NCBI GenBank assembly: GCA_951828385.1
Contig: OX639973.1
Coordinates: 62,001 to 126,000, forward strand
Length of the DNA stretch: 64,000 nucleotides
Reading direction: 5' to 3'
Source: an uncultured Poribacteria bacterium
Lineage (GTDB): Bacteria; Poribacteria; WGA-4E; WGA-3G
The notes under the pieces are model-generated. The model had not been told where the DNA came from, did not search any database, and was given only the letters and a program-made list of their open reading frames with translations. The translations under genes were made by a program, and so were the position numbers. Below, piece by piece: positions 17,380 to 26,689 of the stretch (its first letter is position 1; every line of letters starts with the position of its first letter).

Positions 17380-18516
17380 ATGTCGGTTTATGAATACTTT
17401 CTTGTATTTTTAGCACTTATTTTTTGCGGTTATGCAAGTTGGACGGACCTGAAGACGCAGAAGATCCGCAACATTTGTTCGCTCGGTCTTCTTTATGGCG
17501 GAACGTTGAGCCAATTGATGGCGTGGTATCTCGGTACAACAACGCCGCTGTATATCTTAGGGCTTTTCTTCGGGAGCGGTATGATTGCGTTTGGATTCTA
17601 TTGGTTCGGTATCTTCTCACCGGGGGATTCCAAACTCTTTTGGGGACTGTGTCTGATTTTCCCGCTATCGCTTTTTAGGAACTTGAGCGGCAGCCTGAGT
17701 TTCCCGCCGTTGATTCTCGCGCTGAATATCGTTATTCCGTATTCGATGGGGCTGTTGGGGTATCTACTTTACAAATTTGCGTTGATGCCGAACAAGTTGG
17801 TGCTGCTTCGCGGTTTCGTGATGTCAAATTTTCAGAAAACAGCACTCTTTGAAAAACTTTTCAATCTGCTTTTCTTCATCGGTATCGCGACCGCGCTGAC
17901 ATCCGCGTTGGAGCTGTTCGGATGGCAACCTGACCGATTTGTGAGTCTACTTTTGGTCTTGGCGGTGTTTGCTTTAGTGCAGAAGTTATTATCGCTTATT
18001 CCGAAAACGCCGGTGTATTATGCGATTGTCGGGTTCGCGTGTGTTTGGCTTTCGGTTCGGTCGGCACCATCTGTGCCGGTATTTCTTTCCGGTTTAGCGT
18101 TTTTCTTGGGGTTGTATCTTGTTGTTTTTGTTGTTGCTAAGCAGTTGGTCCTCGGTTTAGCGAGCATAGCATTAGATAATGCCGTTGATGTGGAGGGTCT
18201 GCAAGTCGGTATGATTCCAGCGGAGCAGATTCTTCGGATAGCGGAGACGGACGGGAGTGTCCGCTATGAGAAAAAACAGGTTGCGTTTTCAAGTGGTCAG
18301 GACGACAACGTCATCGTTTCACCGGATCCCGCGGGGCTTGATGCCGAGGAGATCGCGCACTTGCAAGACCTCGCGGCAACAGGTGCACTTGTGGAATTTG
18401 AGAATCAGATAAAGATTCAACCCTCTATTCGCTTCGCACCAGTGATTTCTATCGGCGCACTTCTCACGGTTCTCTGCCAAGGCCCCTTTTATCTGAAGCT
18501 GATGCAGCTATTTTAA
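17380..18516 (+). CDS. A24 prepilin-peptidase-like membrane aspartic protease with C-terminal extension (cassette A)
   Basis: 378 aa, multi-pass membrane protein. I chose the ATG at 17380 rather than 17359 because it gives the same N-terminal length as the sister at 34507. The two catalytic Asp are D23 in ASWTDLKTQKI and D83 in FSPGDSKLFWG, the A24 x-D and GD motifs. After more membrane segments comes a soluble module (GLQVGMIPAEQIL ... ALLTVLCQGPF), reminiscent of C-terminal domains in some archaeal A24 peptidases. No pilin or secretion-ATPase genes are near. Its likely substrates are the precursor peptides, whose leaders look prepilin-like. Confidence 0.85.
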   Translation: MSVYEYFLVFLALIFCGYASWTDLKTQKIRNICSLGLLYGGTLSQLMAWYLGTTTPLYILGLFFGSGMIAFGFYWFGIFSPGDSKLFWGLCLIFPLSLFRNLSGSLSFPPLILALNIVIPYSMGLLGYLLYKFALMPNKLVLLRGFVMSNFQKTALFEKLFNLLFFIGIATALTSALELFGWQPDRFVSLLLVLAVFALVQKLLSLIPKTPVYYAIVGFACVWLSVRSAPSVPVFLSGLAFFLGLYLVVFVVAKQLVLGLASIALDNAVDVEGLQVGMIPAEQILRIAETDGSVRYEKKQVAFSSGQDDNVIVSPDPAGLDAEEIAHLQDLAATGALVEFENQIKIQPSIRFAPVISIGALLTVLCQGPFYLKLMQLF

Positions 18517-18539
18517 TTGAGTTTTCAGTTGTCAGAGGG

Positions 18540-18649
18540 AATAGTTTCCAGTTTCCAGTTACGAGTTGCCAGTTAAGAGGGCAATCTGGTTCATCTCTTT
18601 AACTGGCAACTGGCGACTGGCAACTGACAACTGGCAACTGACAACTATT
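18540..18649. repeat. Long-hairpin repeat (AATAGTT ... AACTATT family), copy in the island
   Basis: Imperfect inverted repeat built of CAGTTGTCAGTT/CAGTTGCCAGTT-like units. It runs from AATAGTT to its complement AACTATT, with the centre near GGGCAATCTGG. Related elements lie between ribosomal protein genes at 47.2, 49.0, 58.8 and 59.4 kb. No coding content. Confidence 0.75.
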
Positions 18650-18694
18650 ACACGAAAGGATTATGGATCAAGACGTTTTGATTTAATTTGATTT

Positions 18695-20557
18695 ATGAAA
18701 CGTGCAATTTTAGTGCTAATAATTTTGACGCTGGGGGTGACATTACCACCACTTTATTCACAATAGGCAGAATCTCAAAGGCTCAAACAGATAGAAATAG
18801 TAAAACAACAGGCACGCCCGGTTTCCGGGGATCGGTTAGAAAAGGTGCTGTCAGCACTTGAAAGCGGTGCGCCACCTTCTGTGGTGGTCTTGTATACAGG
18901 TGGCACGAAAAGCCATCTGGAGCCGTGCGGGTGTTATCAGGAACAGTCGGGTGGATTGCCGAGACGTGCTTATGTTGTAGAGCAATTTCGGAAGCATGGA
19001 TTCCCGACGCTTTTAGTAGATGCTGGGAACATCTTTGATGGAAAAGAGGAAATTGATGCGAAGCGGTGTGAAGTTAACCTGAAGGCAATGTCCAAAATGA
19101 AATACGACGCGGTCGCACTCAGTGAATCCGATCTCACCTATGATGATGCCTATCTGCGTCGGCAGCATGCTGTTGTGACTTTTCCGTTCTTGGCACCACG
19201 CGCGGGGCACGCCGATTTCACGGAGCCGTTTGTCATTGAACAGGTGGGACAGCACACTGTCGCACTTGTTACGGGTAAAACATCCGAAGCAGTGGTATCA
19301 CAGACAGATGTTGTTGTAGTTTTAGGGGAACCTGAGGACCCTGAACATATTGATGGTGTCATCTGTCCAGACGATATTCAGACAACAGTGTCTGAAGACG
19401 GACCGCTTTATGTCGGTTGTCCACCTGAAGGCAAGACGTTGGGTGTGTTGGCATTTTGGGTGGATGCAAGCGGAAAACTCGCACGCCACTACACAGCGGA
19501 ATTGGCGTTGACTGGGGATGTCGGTGAGTCTGAACCGATCCGTCAACTCCTGACAGATTTCTATCAAAGTGTTGCTGCGGAGAACAGCACGCAAAGTGCT
19601 GCTCTTTTCACTGAACAACTGTTAGAGCAACAACAGGAAAACGGGTACGCCTCAGCGGCAGCATGCCAACAATGCCATGAGCAGGAATATCTCCAATGGT
19701 CAGCAACGCGCCACGCCTTCGCCTACCAAACACTCCTGAAAAAGGAGCGATACTTTGACACAGGGTGTGTCTCCTGCCATACCACCGGGTTTGGGTATCC
19801 CACAGGTTTCCAGATAGGAGACCAAAACGCAACGCTCGAAGGGGTGCAGTGTGAGACGTGCCACGGTCCCGGCAAGCAACACGTTGGCAACCCGAAAAAG
19901 AGTAATATTCGCAATGGTGCCGATACCTCGCTCTGTTTGCAATGCCACGATACAAAACATTCGCCAGGGTTTGCGGAGGTGGTGGCACTCCATAGCAAGG
20001 ATGTTGATCATAGTCGCCAGCCGCTGAACTTGGAGGAACTCTTAGCGTCGCGCATCGCACGGATGGGCAAGCCGACGCTGGAACTCTTTGTGATGAGTTA
20101 TTGCCCGTTCGGTGTTCAGGCGGAAGAAAATATTATTCCAATCGTGAAAAAGTTTGGCGATAAGATTGATTTCAAACTCCAGTTTATTGCAGAAGAGAAG
20201 GAAGAGTCTTCAACACAAAACATAACGCCGTTTACGAGTCTCCACGGCTACCCTGAAGTGGCAGAAAACATCCGGCAGTTGCTGGTCGCACAAGAATATC
20301 CGGATCGGTATCTTGATTATATTTTGTGCCGCGGTAAGAAACTGGATAAAAGTTGGGAGGATTGCGCGCAGAAACTCGGTATCGATGTGGCGAAGATTCA
20401 AGCGTTGTTTGACGCTCCGGAGGCAGCGCAGCGGTTCCGGGAAAATATTGCGCGTGCCGAGGCGTTGGGGATTAAGGCATCTCCGACGATTTTGGTGGAT
20501 AACCACAAATTTGGAGCGAATCAACTGCTACGGGCGAGTGGAACGCCCTGCCAATAG
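18695..20557 (+). pseudogene. Metallophosphoesterase-like/tetraheme cytochrome/thioredoxin fusion (cassette A) with in-frame TAG
   Basis: ATG 18695 opens a membrane anchor (MKRAILVLIILTLGVTLPPL) like that of the intact sister at 26690, but TAG at 18764 replaces the Trp of the sister's YQRWSEA. The rest is open to 20557 (GTG 18845 is the first start, 570 aa). Domains: UshA/SoxB-like (LYTGGTKSHLEPCGC, SGGLPRRA), four heme sites (CQQCH, CVSCH, CETCH, CLQCH), and a C-terminal thioredoxin-like domain (FVMSYCPFGVQAEENI ... SPTILVD). Without the anchor, export for heme attachment is unlikely, so it is either inactive or needs readthrough. All downstream motifs are intact, so the change looks recent. 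Confidence 0.75.
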
Positions 20558-20623
20558 AAAAGGTTTATGAACTTAAACGCAACTCTGTGAGTTGGGTCAG
20601 TTTTAAACATTTTCGGCGGGGCA

Positions 20624-20707
20624 GCTCTACTCCTACTTGCGAGGCAACTCGTGCTGGAAATGGGTTTCCTGACAGCGATGCGGAAACTAATCCCGCTGGA
20701 ATAGAGC
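20624..20707 (+). other. Structured 5' leader of precursor 2
   Basis: A closing stem GCTCTACTCC (20624-20633) pairs with GGAATAGAGC (20698-20707), 9 of 10 pairs. Inside are a CGAG-GCAA-CTCG hairpin with a GNRA loop (20640-20651) and a GTTTCC/GGAAAC stem (20664-20669, 20682-20687). The ribosome site AAAGGAG follows 7 nt later. The multi-branched fold looks like a cis-regulatory RNA; I cannot match it to a known riboswitch. Confidence 0.5.
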
Positions 20708-20732
20708 ACCAGCAGAAAGGAGAAACCCATAG

Positions 20733-21008
20733 ATGAAGCATAACGTCCGTAGTAAGATCAGTGACTTCCTCAAATCTGAGGAGGGACATGTTGGTGCTAA
20801 ATCACCGTTGGCATTGGGCGTGGCAAGTGCCAGCTTGTTGTTGACTCAGATGATGGTTACGCCATCCATGCAGGCAGATTTGGAGTGTTATCCTTTAGCG
20901 GGTGACTGTGCAGAAGATGAGTATTGCTATGCTTGGTGCGACGGTACATGGGATTTAGGGCGCTGTTCCGGTACAGCACACAGTTACTGCAGACCGCTTG
21001 ATTCTTGA
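20733..21008 (+). CDS. Cys-rich secreted precursor peptide 2 (6 Cys)
   Basis: 91 aa. Same plan as precursor 1: MKHNVRSKISDFLKSEEG, HVGAKSPLALG, a hydrophobic stretch (ASASLLLTQMMV), MQA|D as a possible signal-peptidase site, and a core of about 42 residues with six Cys, several acidic and aromatic residues. The leader is close to precursor 1 while the core is quite different. This is the mark of modular RiPP precursors: conserved leader, variable core. It lies between the redox fusion and the sugar-nucleotide genes. Confidence 0.8.
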   Translation: MKHNVRSKISDFLKSEEGHVGAKSPLALGVASASLLLTQMMVTPSMQADLECYPLAGDCAEDEYCYAWCDGTWDLGRCSGTAHSYCRPLDS

Positions 21009-21111
21009 TTTTCTTATCTAAGGATTGATCAATTTGCTAACAATCCGTTACTGGCGGTTCGCTGTCTCTGATGGGGACCGCCATTTCAGCAGCCTTGAAA
21101 GGCAGTATTAG

Positions 21112-21795
21112 ATGCAAGCGATTATTCTGTGTGGCGGATTGGCGACGCGGCTGAGTGAAACGACAAAGACAGTTCCAAAGGTGTTGCTTGACGTTGCCGG
21201 TAGAACGGTCTTGGATTGGCAGCTTCAACTACTGAAAGATGCGAACGTTAGAGAGGTTATCCTCGCCTCTGGACATCTGCACGATGTCCTTTATGAATGC
21301 GTGGGTGACTGTCGCCGCGGTGTGCGTATTCGCTATGCGAAGGAGGAGCAGCGACTCGGTACCGGCGGCGCAATTCAGAATGCAATGAAACAGATTCGGA
21401 CATCGCCCTTTTTTGTGCTGAACGGTGATGTTCTGCTTACCGACTTTTCGCTTCAAAAGATGTTAGATCGTTTTCACGAAAACATGATGGGATTGCTGTT
21501 GAGTGTATATGTTGATGATGTACGTTCGTACGGACAAATCGTATCGGATGACAAGGGGAAGATCATAACTTTTCGTGAAAAACAGTCGGTTTATTCTGCA
21601 GGGTATATCAACAGTGGGGTTTCTCTCTTTAACGAAACAATCGCCGACGCGTTTCCTGAAAATAGGGAGCATTTCTCAATTGAACGAGATATTTTTCCGC
21701 ATGTATCCAACCTCTGGACGTTGCGGACTGACGCGAATTGGATTGATATTGGTGTCCCGGAACGGTTGGCGTACGCGAGGCAACATTTTAGATGA
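21112..21795 (+). CDS. hddC: Sugar-1-phosphate nucleotidyltransferase, HddC-like (GDP-heptose synthesis)
   Basis: 227 aa. N-terminal AIILCGGLATRLSETTKTVPKVLLDVAG is the nucleotide-binding signature. LGTGGAIQNAMKQI, FFVLNGDVLLTD and NSGVSLFNE are typical of the short D-glycero-D-manno-heptose-1-phosphate guanylyltransferase group, and length agrees. A mannose-1-phosphate or glucose-1-phosphate enzyme is possible. The HddA-like kinase at 36.0 kb in the same island favours heptose. It overlaps the mutase gene by ATGA, so the two are translationally coupled. Confidence 0.8.
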   Translation: MQAIILCGGLATRLSETTKTVPKVLLDVAGRTVLDWQLQLLKDANVREVILASGHLHDVLYECVGDCRRGVRIRYAKEEQRLGTGGAIQNAMKQIRTSPFFVLNGDVLLTDFSLQKMLDRFHENMMGLLLSVYVDDVRSYGQIVSDDKGKIITFREKQSVYSAGYINSGVSLFNETIADAFPENREHFSIERDIFPHVSNLWTLRTDANWIDIGVPERLAYARQHFR

Positions 21796-23234
21796 ATCTT
21801 GACATCTTCCGAGCATACGATATTCGCGGCGTTTTCGGCGTGGACTTTGAACCGAAGGATTTTTATCGGATCGCGTGTGCGTACACCGACTGCTTTCAAC
21901 CGCAAACTGTTGCAGTTGGGCATGATGTCCGCGAGCATTCACCGGAATTGTTGCGGCAGGTGGCATTGGGTTTTCAAGATTCGGGTGTTGATGTCTTGGA
22001 TCTTGGCCGGATTTCAACGGATATGTTGTATTTCGCTGTGGTGCGTTACCAAACGGATGGTGGGATTGTAATCACGGCATCTCATAACCCGGCTGCGTCC
22101 AACGGTATGAAGTTAGTTGGGCAGCACGCCGCGCCGATTTCCGCTGATACTGGACTCTTTGCGGTGCGTGATGCTGTTCGGAGGGGAACCTCGTTTGCGA
22201 GACAGAATGGACACTGCCGAGGAAACCTTTGGGCAATACCGTTTCTGGATGCCTACTTATCGCACCTTCGTTCGTTTATAGGTTTGCGAGGGTTGTCCGA
22301 AAAGCGAATTGTTCTCAACGCCAATGGTGGACTTGCGGGGCAGGTTGCTGATCGGTTATTGGTAGATACACCGATTCAGGTGTGTCAACGGTTGTTTACG
22401 GAGCCAGATGGAAGTTTCGCAGAGATTCCTGGGGGTAGACCGGATCCACTGAGACCAGAGAACCGTGAATTGACGACTGCATCCGTTCGACAAACAGGGG
22501 CGGACTTAGCAGTGGCGTGGGATGCGGATGCCGATCGATGCTTTTTCTTTGATGAGACAGGAGCGTTTGTTGAAGGGTGTTATATCACGGCGTTACTTGC
22601 GGAGAAACTTCTTCGGCAGCGGAGAGGGGGTGTCATTTATGATCCGAGAGCGGTGTGGGCGGTAGAGCATGCTGTCGTTTCTAATGAGGGCAGACCGATT
22701 TTGAGTCGATGTGGGCACGCGTTTATCAAAGCGGGTATGCGAGAAAGCCAGGCACTTTTCGGTGGAGAGGCGAGTGGGCACTACTATTTCCGAGACAATT
22801 TCTATGCGGACAACGGGATGATCCCGTTTCTGCTTGTGCTTGAGTCTCTGAGTGTCCAAGGAATATCGCTCGCTGAAGTCGTGAATCATTTGCGAGCAGC
22901 GTATCCGGTCTCCGGTGAGATCAACTACTCATTTGAAACTAACTGTCAAATGCGAGATGCGCTGGACGCGGTCAATGCCTCGATCGGCTGTTGGGGGGAT
23001 CCGTGTATTGAAGCACCGATTGATGGTTTGTCTGTGAGGTTTCTGCCGGGTTCTGGCAATTGGCGGTTTAATCTCCGGAAATCGAACACAGAGGCACTGC
23101 TACGACTCAATGTTGAAGCGATTGCGGATGAGGCTCTTCTCATTGAAAAGATGATGAGAATTACTGAGAAACTTGAAAGCATCGGCGGCAGACGGGAAAC
23201 GAAATTCCGATGGGAAACTGAAAAATTTGCTTAA
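21792..23234 (+). CDS. Phosphomannomutase/phosphoglucomutase-family enzyme
   Basis: 480 aa, all four domains. Catalytic Ser97 in VITASHNPAASNG; metal loop VAWDADADRCFFFDE; sugar-specificity loop LFGGEASGHYYF (G-E-A-S-G); phosphate-binding RFLPGSGNWRFNLRKSNTEALLRL. The family moves phosphate between C6 and C1 of hexoses. Coupled to the nucleotidyltransferase, it should supply a sugar-1-phosphate, for example mannose-1-phosphate. Whether it acts on a hexose or heptose is open. The leading FRAYDIRGVFG is typical. Confidence 0.88.
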   Translation: MNLDIFRAYDIRGVFGVDFEPKDFYRIACAYTDCFQPQTVAVGHDVREHSPELLRQVALGFQDSGVDVLDLGRISTDMLYFAVVRYQTDGGIVITASHNPAASNGMKLVGQHAAPISADTGLFAVRDAVRRGTSFARQNGHCRGNLWAIPFLDAYLSHLRSFIGLRGLSEKRIVLNANGGLAGQVADRLLVDTPIQVCQRLFTEPDGSFAEIPGGRPDPLRPENRELTTASVRQTGADLAVAWDADADRCFFFDETGAFVEGCYITALLAEKLLRQRRGGVIYDPRAVWAVEHAVVSNEGRPILSRCGHAFIKAGMRESQALFGGEASGHYYFRDNFYADNGMIPFLLVLESLSVQGISLAEVVNHLRAAYPVSGEINYSFETNCQMRDALDAVNASIGCWGDPCIEAPIDGLSVRFLPGSGNWRFNLRKSNTEALLRLNVEAIADEALLIEKMMRITEKLESIGGRRETKFRWETEKFA

Positions 23235-23306
23235 AAAACATGAATTTATAGTGAATCCTAAAAATAAATAGACACATTCGTAGCACAAACTTTTAGTTTG
23301 GGTTTC

Positions 23307-23339
23307 CAGTCTGAATGCCTGTTATAGGTATTCAGACTG
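23307..23339 (+). terminator. Strong hairpin after cassette A
   Basis: CAGTCTGAATGCCT and AGGTATTCAGACTG pair over 14 bp with one G-T, loop GTTAT. It lies 73 nt after the mutase stop and before the promoter of cassette B, but lacks a clear U tract (TTTGAG follows). It may end or protect the cassette A transcript. The rest of 23235-23398 is AT-rich with no gene seen. Confidence 0.45.
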
Positions 23340-23394
23340 TTTGAGAGTGCCCAATTAATTCTAAACTTTACTATAAACTAATTTCTTAAGATTT

Positions 23395-23449
23395 CTCTAT
23401 TTTTTGCCATATTATGCACGTTTTTTGCCGAAAATTATGGTCTTTAAAA
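23395..23449 (+). promoter_or_regulatory. Island promoter element B (TGCACG-N22-TTTAAA) before the sigma-factor gene
   Basis: TTTTTTGCCATATTATGCACG, with TGCACG at 23415-23420, 22 nt, then TTTAAA from 23443, preceded by GGTC as in element C. It lies 190 nt before the sigma gene. An ECF sigma gene commonly carries the promoter its own product reads, so this may be autoregulation. Confidence 0.7.
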
Positions 23450-23632
23450 AGGGAAACAATCAGATGATTTGAACTTTAAGGATTTTAGTTTGCTATTGTG
23501 TATGGTATACTCTTAACGAGATAACAAGCAAAGAAAAATCTGTTTTATACCGATACAGGGCAAGTTACTTCAAGGAATAGCATCTTATTTTAAATCATTT
23601 AGATCTGTTCGTTGATGATGGAGAATCTGATC

Positions 23633-26563
23633 ATGGAAAATGATGCACAATTGATCTACAAGGTTTTAGCAGGCGACGACGAAGCATTCACTGCTTTAGT
23701 CCGAAAGCATCAGCAAAGCGTTCACGCACTTGCTTGGCGGAGGATCAATGACTTTCAATTTGCCGAAGAAATTATGCAGGATACCTTCCTTCAAGCATAC
23801 AAGAAACTCTCAACGCTCAAGAACCCCAGTCAGTTTTCTGGGTGGCTTTATGTCATTACGAATCGACTTTGTAATAAGTGGCTCCTAAAGAACAAATCCG
23901 CAGTAAAATCGCTGGAGGATGTCTCCATGGTAGAAATAGAGAACATATCTTATGAACGTTATGTATCGGAGCAAAACGAAGAGGAAGCTCGCACGCATCG
24001 CCACAAACTCGTTAGAAAACTTCTGGACAAACTGCCAGAAAGCGAACGCACCGTCATGACGCTCTACTATCTCGGCGAAATGACCACAAAGGAGATTAGT
24101 AAATTTTTAGGTGTATCGGTCAACACGATTACGAGTCGGCTCCAGCGGGCTCGAAAGCGTTTACAACAGGAGGAGGAGCTCTTGGTTCAAGAGACACTTG
24201 GAGGTGTCCAGCTATCTAATAGTCTCACAGAGAACATCGCCCGAAAAGTTTCTGATGTCAAGTTGACACCTTCTCCCACAGGGAAACCCTTACTACCGTG
24301 GCTGGCTTTTGGTGCAGCCGCGGTTCTGGTGACAGTCCTACTGTTGGGTTTGAGCAATCAATACCTCGTCCGCTTCCAGCAGCCGTACAGTTTTGAGGCA
24401 GAATCTGAACAGACGATTGAAATTATTGACGCACCTGTCGTTCTTAATAGTGAAGCGAAACCCGCTGTCCAAAATCAGGCGGGGCGGGCTGCCGCGAGCA
24501 ATAAAAATAGCGGTGATGGTGTGCAGGTTTCTAAGTCCGTTTTAGATTCTAATGCACAGGATACGTCGGTCAGATTTTCGGAGTCTCGGTGGATGCCGAC
24601 ATCTGGACCGGGAGGTGGTTCCGTTTTTGATGTATTTGCTACGTCTGAAGGGACAGTTTACGCTTTTTCACAGGTAGGAGTCTACAAGTTAGCTGCGAAT
24701 ACAACGGTATGGGTGCCAGTTGCCGTTAATGTTCCGACCGGAACGTTGTGGGTCCCTATGACGGAGCATGCGGGGGTGCTTTACCTTGTCTCTAACGATG
24801 CAGTGTTAGCCTCACCCGATGATGGCGAGACATGGCGCGTATTTTGTGCTCGCCCGGAGGGAAGTGCTATTGGATTTGTTATCGCGGGTGAGGCGCAGAA
24901 AGCCGGTGTTACGATGTATCTTGCCCTTAAAAATAAAGGTGTGTTCCGTTCTACGAGTGCCGGCGAGCAGTGGGTGCTTCTTAACGATGGATTGGTAGGT
25001 AGAACGATTTCCAGGATGGCTACAATTGGAGACACAGTGTTTGTTGGCACAGACAGCGGTCTCTACCGCCTTAATGCGGGTGTTTGGGAACGGTTGCTTA
25101 TGGATGTGTCTGGATCTATTTACGCCTTAGTGGTTTCTGGGGATAGCCTCTATGTCAGCACAGGTCCTGGTTTTCGGACGTTGCAACAGATTGAGTCAAA
25201 ACCTGGGAGAATGGTGCGGGCAATATATAATAACAATTCGAGTTTGAGCAGGATTTTCCACTCCGCTGACTTCGGAGCATCTTGGACTGAGATAACGCCT
25301 ACGGATGGTTCTCGCTTGATAATAGCACCGTTTGGTATGAGTTTGTTGGTCTCTGGTAAGACGATTTTAGCACAAGCCGCCACCCAGTTCCGCTCAAGGG
25401 ATGGCGGACAAACTTGGGTTGACCTTGGATCTGAGATGAATTCGTCTATATTAGGTGCTTTTCCGTCTGTAGCAGTGAACGAGAATACATTTTACAAAGC
25501 CAGTCCGTCTGGTGTTCATCAGACAATGGATGGTGGCGAATCGTGGCATCTGTTTATGGACGGGATGGTGGGAACGGGGACGCTGGATTTGGTTTCGGTC
25601 AATAGCAGACTTTATGCGCATACCGAGGGAGGCATCGTCCAGTCGACAGATGGTGGGGAATCGTGGAGTACCGTTTCGGTTAAGATTAGTGAAGTGAATC
25701 CCAAACCGATCGAAAGGAACCGATCTCACGCTAATCTCACTCATCGTTCAGGCTTAACGACTGCTGGTAATATTCTTTATGTAATTTCACCGGAAAAGGA
25801 CGATTTGCGCTTTTTTCGTTTGTCAACTGACAGTAATGCCCTTATTCCGGTTCCAAGGGTTCCTGCTTTTGAAGTGGATGTTCTGTTTACAAATAACGAG
25901 AAAGCAGAACAGACTCACTTATCTGAGAGACTTGTGCATACCTTACACCGTGAAGAACATGAAAGGATTGGGGCGTTTGCTGTCAGTGGTGAGACGTTTT
26001 ACACGGAGTATCAGCGGAAATTGTTCAAATGGCAACCCGGCGATGCAGCGTGGAAAGATACAGGGTTGATTGATACCGGTGAGCAGCCTGATAGTGATTT
26101 GAAATGTGGGTTCCGATTAGCGGTTTCAGGAGAGACTGTCTACGTCGGGAAACGGGATGGTAGGTTGTTCCAATCGCTGGATGGCGGTAACAGTTGGAAA
26201 GATATTACGCCGAACCTTCCACTTCGGTTTACCTGTTTTAAGGAGATTGCCTTTGCGGGTTCGACGGTTTATATTGCGACAGACGCGGGTGTCTTAGCCT
26301 CGCGAACCGGGGGACACTGGCGCGTGATCGCTGATGATATCGTTATAGACAGGTTTGCTGTGGACGGTTCGACGGTTTATGGTGTGGGTGATAAAGGTGT
26401 CTATCGCTTGGATGTTGATGACAAGTGGAAACAGATTTCGCCGGTGGTTCCGGGTAAAGTGCTATCGCTCGTCGTTGATCGCGATAGACTTTATGTTGCG
26501 ACTGAGCGACGTGGGATATTTCATATCTCGCTTGAGGAAAATAAATACTTGGTAACTCATTAA
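23633..26563 (+). CDS. Membrane-anchored ECF sigma factor fused to extracytoplasmic Asp-box propeller
   Basis: 976 aa from the ATG at 23633 (MENDAQLIYKVLAGDDEAF), preceded by GGAG; ATGs 15-18 nt upstream are possible. Sigma region 2 spans about 10-80 (AEEIMQDTFLQAYKKL). Region 4 spans about 133-178 (LPESERTVMTLYYLGEMTTKEISKFLGVSVNTITSRLQRAR). A membrane helix at about 220-241 follows, then some 700 residues with at least seven Asp-box/BNR motifs of S-x-D-x-G-x-T/S-W type (DDGETW, DGGQTW, DGGESW, DGGNSW). The expected topology is sigma inside, propeller outside, so it may sense an external ligand directly without an anti-sigma factor. How the sigma domain reaches DNA, by release or in place, is unknown. 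Confidence 0.88.
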   Translation: MENDAQLIYKVLAGDDEAFTALVRKHQQSVHALAWRRINDFQFAEEIMQDTFLQAYKKLSTLKNPSQFSGWLYVITNRLCNKWLLKNKSAVKSLEDVSMVEIENISYERYVSEQNEEEARTHRHKLVRKLLDKLPESERTVMTLYYLGEMTTKEISKFLGVSVNTITSRLQRARKRLQQEEELLVQETLGGVQLSNSLTENIARKVSDVKLTPSPTGKPLLPWLAFGAAAVLVTVLLLGLSNQYLVRFQQPYSFEAESEQTIEIIDAPVVLNSEAKPAVQNQAGRAAASNKNSGDGVQVSKSVLDSNAQDTSVRFSESRWMPTSGPGGGSVFDVFATSEGTVYAFSQVGVYKLAANTTVWVPVAVNVPTGTLWVPMTEHAGVLYLVSNDAVLASPDDGETWRVFCARPEGSAIGFVIAGEAQKAGVTMYLALKNKGVFRSTSAGEQWVLLNDGLVGRTISRMATIGDTVFVGTDSGLYRLNAGVWERLLMDVSGSIYALVVSGDSLYVSTGPGFRTLQQIESKPGRMVRAIYNNNSSLSRIFHSADFGASWTEITPTDGSRLIIAPFGMSLLVSGKTILAQAATQFRSRDGGQTWVDLGSEMNSSILGAFPSVAVNENTFYKASPSGVHQTMDGGESWHLFMDGMVGTGTLDLVSVNSRLYAHTEGGIVQSTDGGESWSTVSVKISEVNPKPIERNRSHANLTHRSGLTTAGNILYVISPEKDDLRFFRLSTDSNALIPVPRVPAFEVDVLFTNNEKAEQTHLSERLVHTLHREEHERIGAFAVSGETFYTEYQRKLFKWQPGDAAWKDTGLIDTGEQPDSDLKCGFRLAVSGETVYVGKRDGRLFQSLDGGNSWKDITPNLPLRFTCFKEIAFAGSTVYIATDAGVLASRTGGHWRVIADDIVIDRFAVDGSTVYGVGDKGVYRLDVDDKWKQISPVVPGKVLSLVVDRDRLYVATERRGIFHISLEENKYLVTH

Positions 26564-26604
26564 TCTTGACAATTTTGCTACAATTTTTAGAAAAAACACA
26601 GATT

Positions 26605-26659
26605 TTTTCATTTTTTGTCATATTTTGCACGCAAACTACCCAAAAATTTGGTCTTTAAG
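26605..26659 (+). promoter_or_regulatory. Island promoter element C (TGCACG-N22-TTTAAG) before the redox fusion
   Basis: TTTTTTGTCATATTTTGCACG, with TGCACG at 26626-26631, 22 nt, GGTC directly before TTTAAG from 26654. The GTG start of the next gene is 36 nt downstream of TTTAA. Spacing is identical to elements A and B. Confidence 0.7.
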
Positions 26660-26689
26660 TGTTATACATTACAAAAGAAGGAGACTTGT

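Noticed and set aside
26615-26689. Longer N-terminus of the cassette B redox fusion
   Set aside because: It would run through the conserved promoter element; GTG 26690 has a good ribosome site and begins with the anchor seen in its paralogues.
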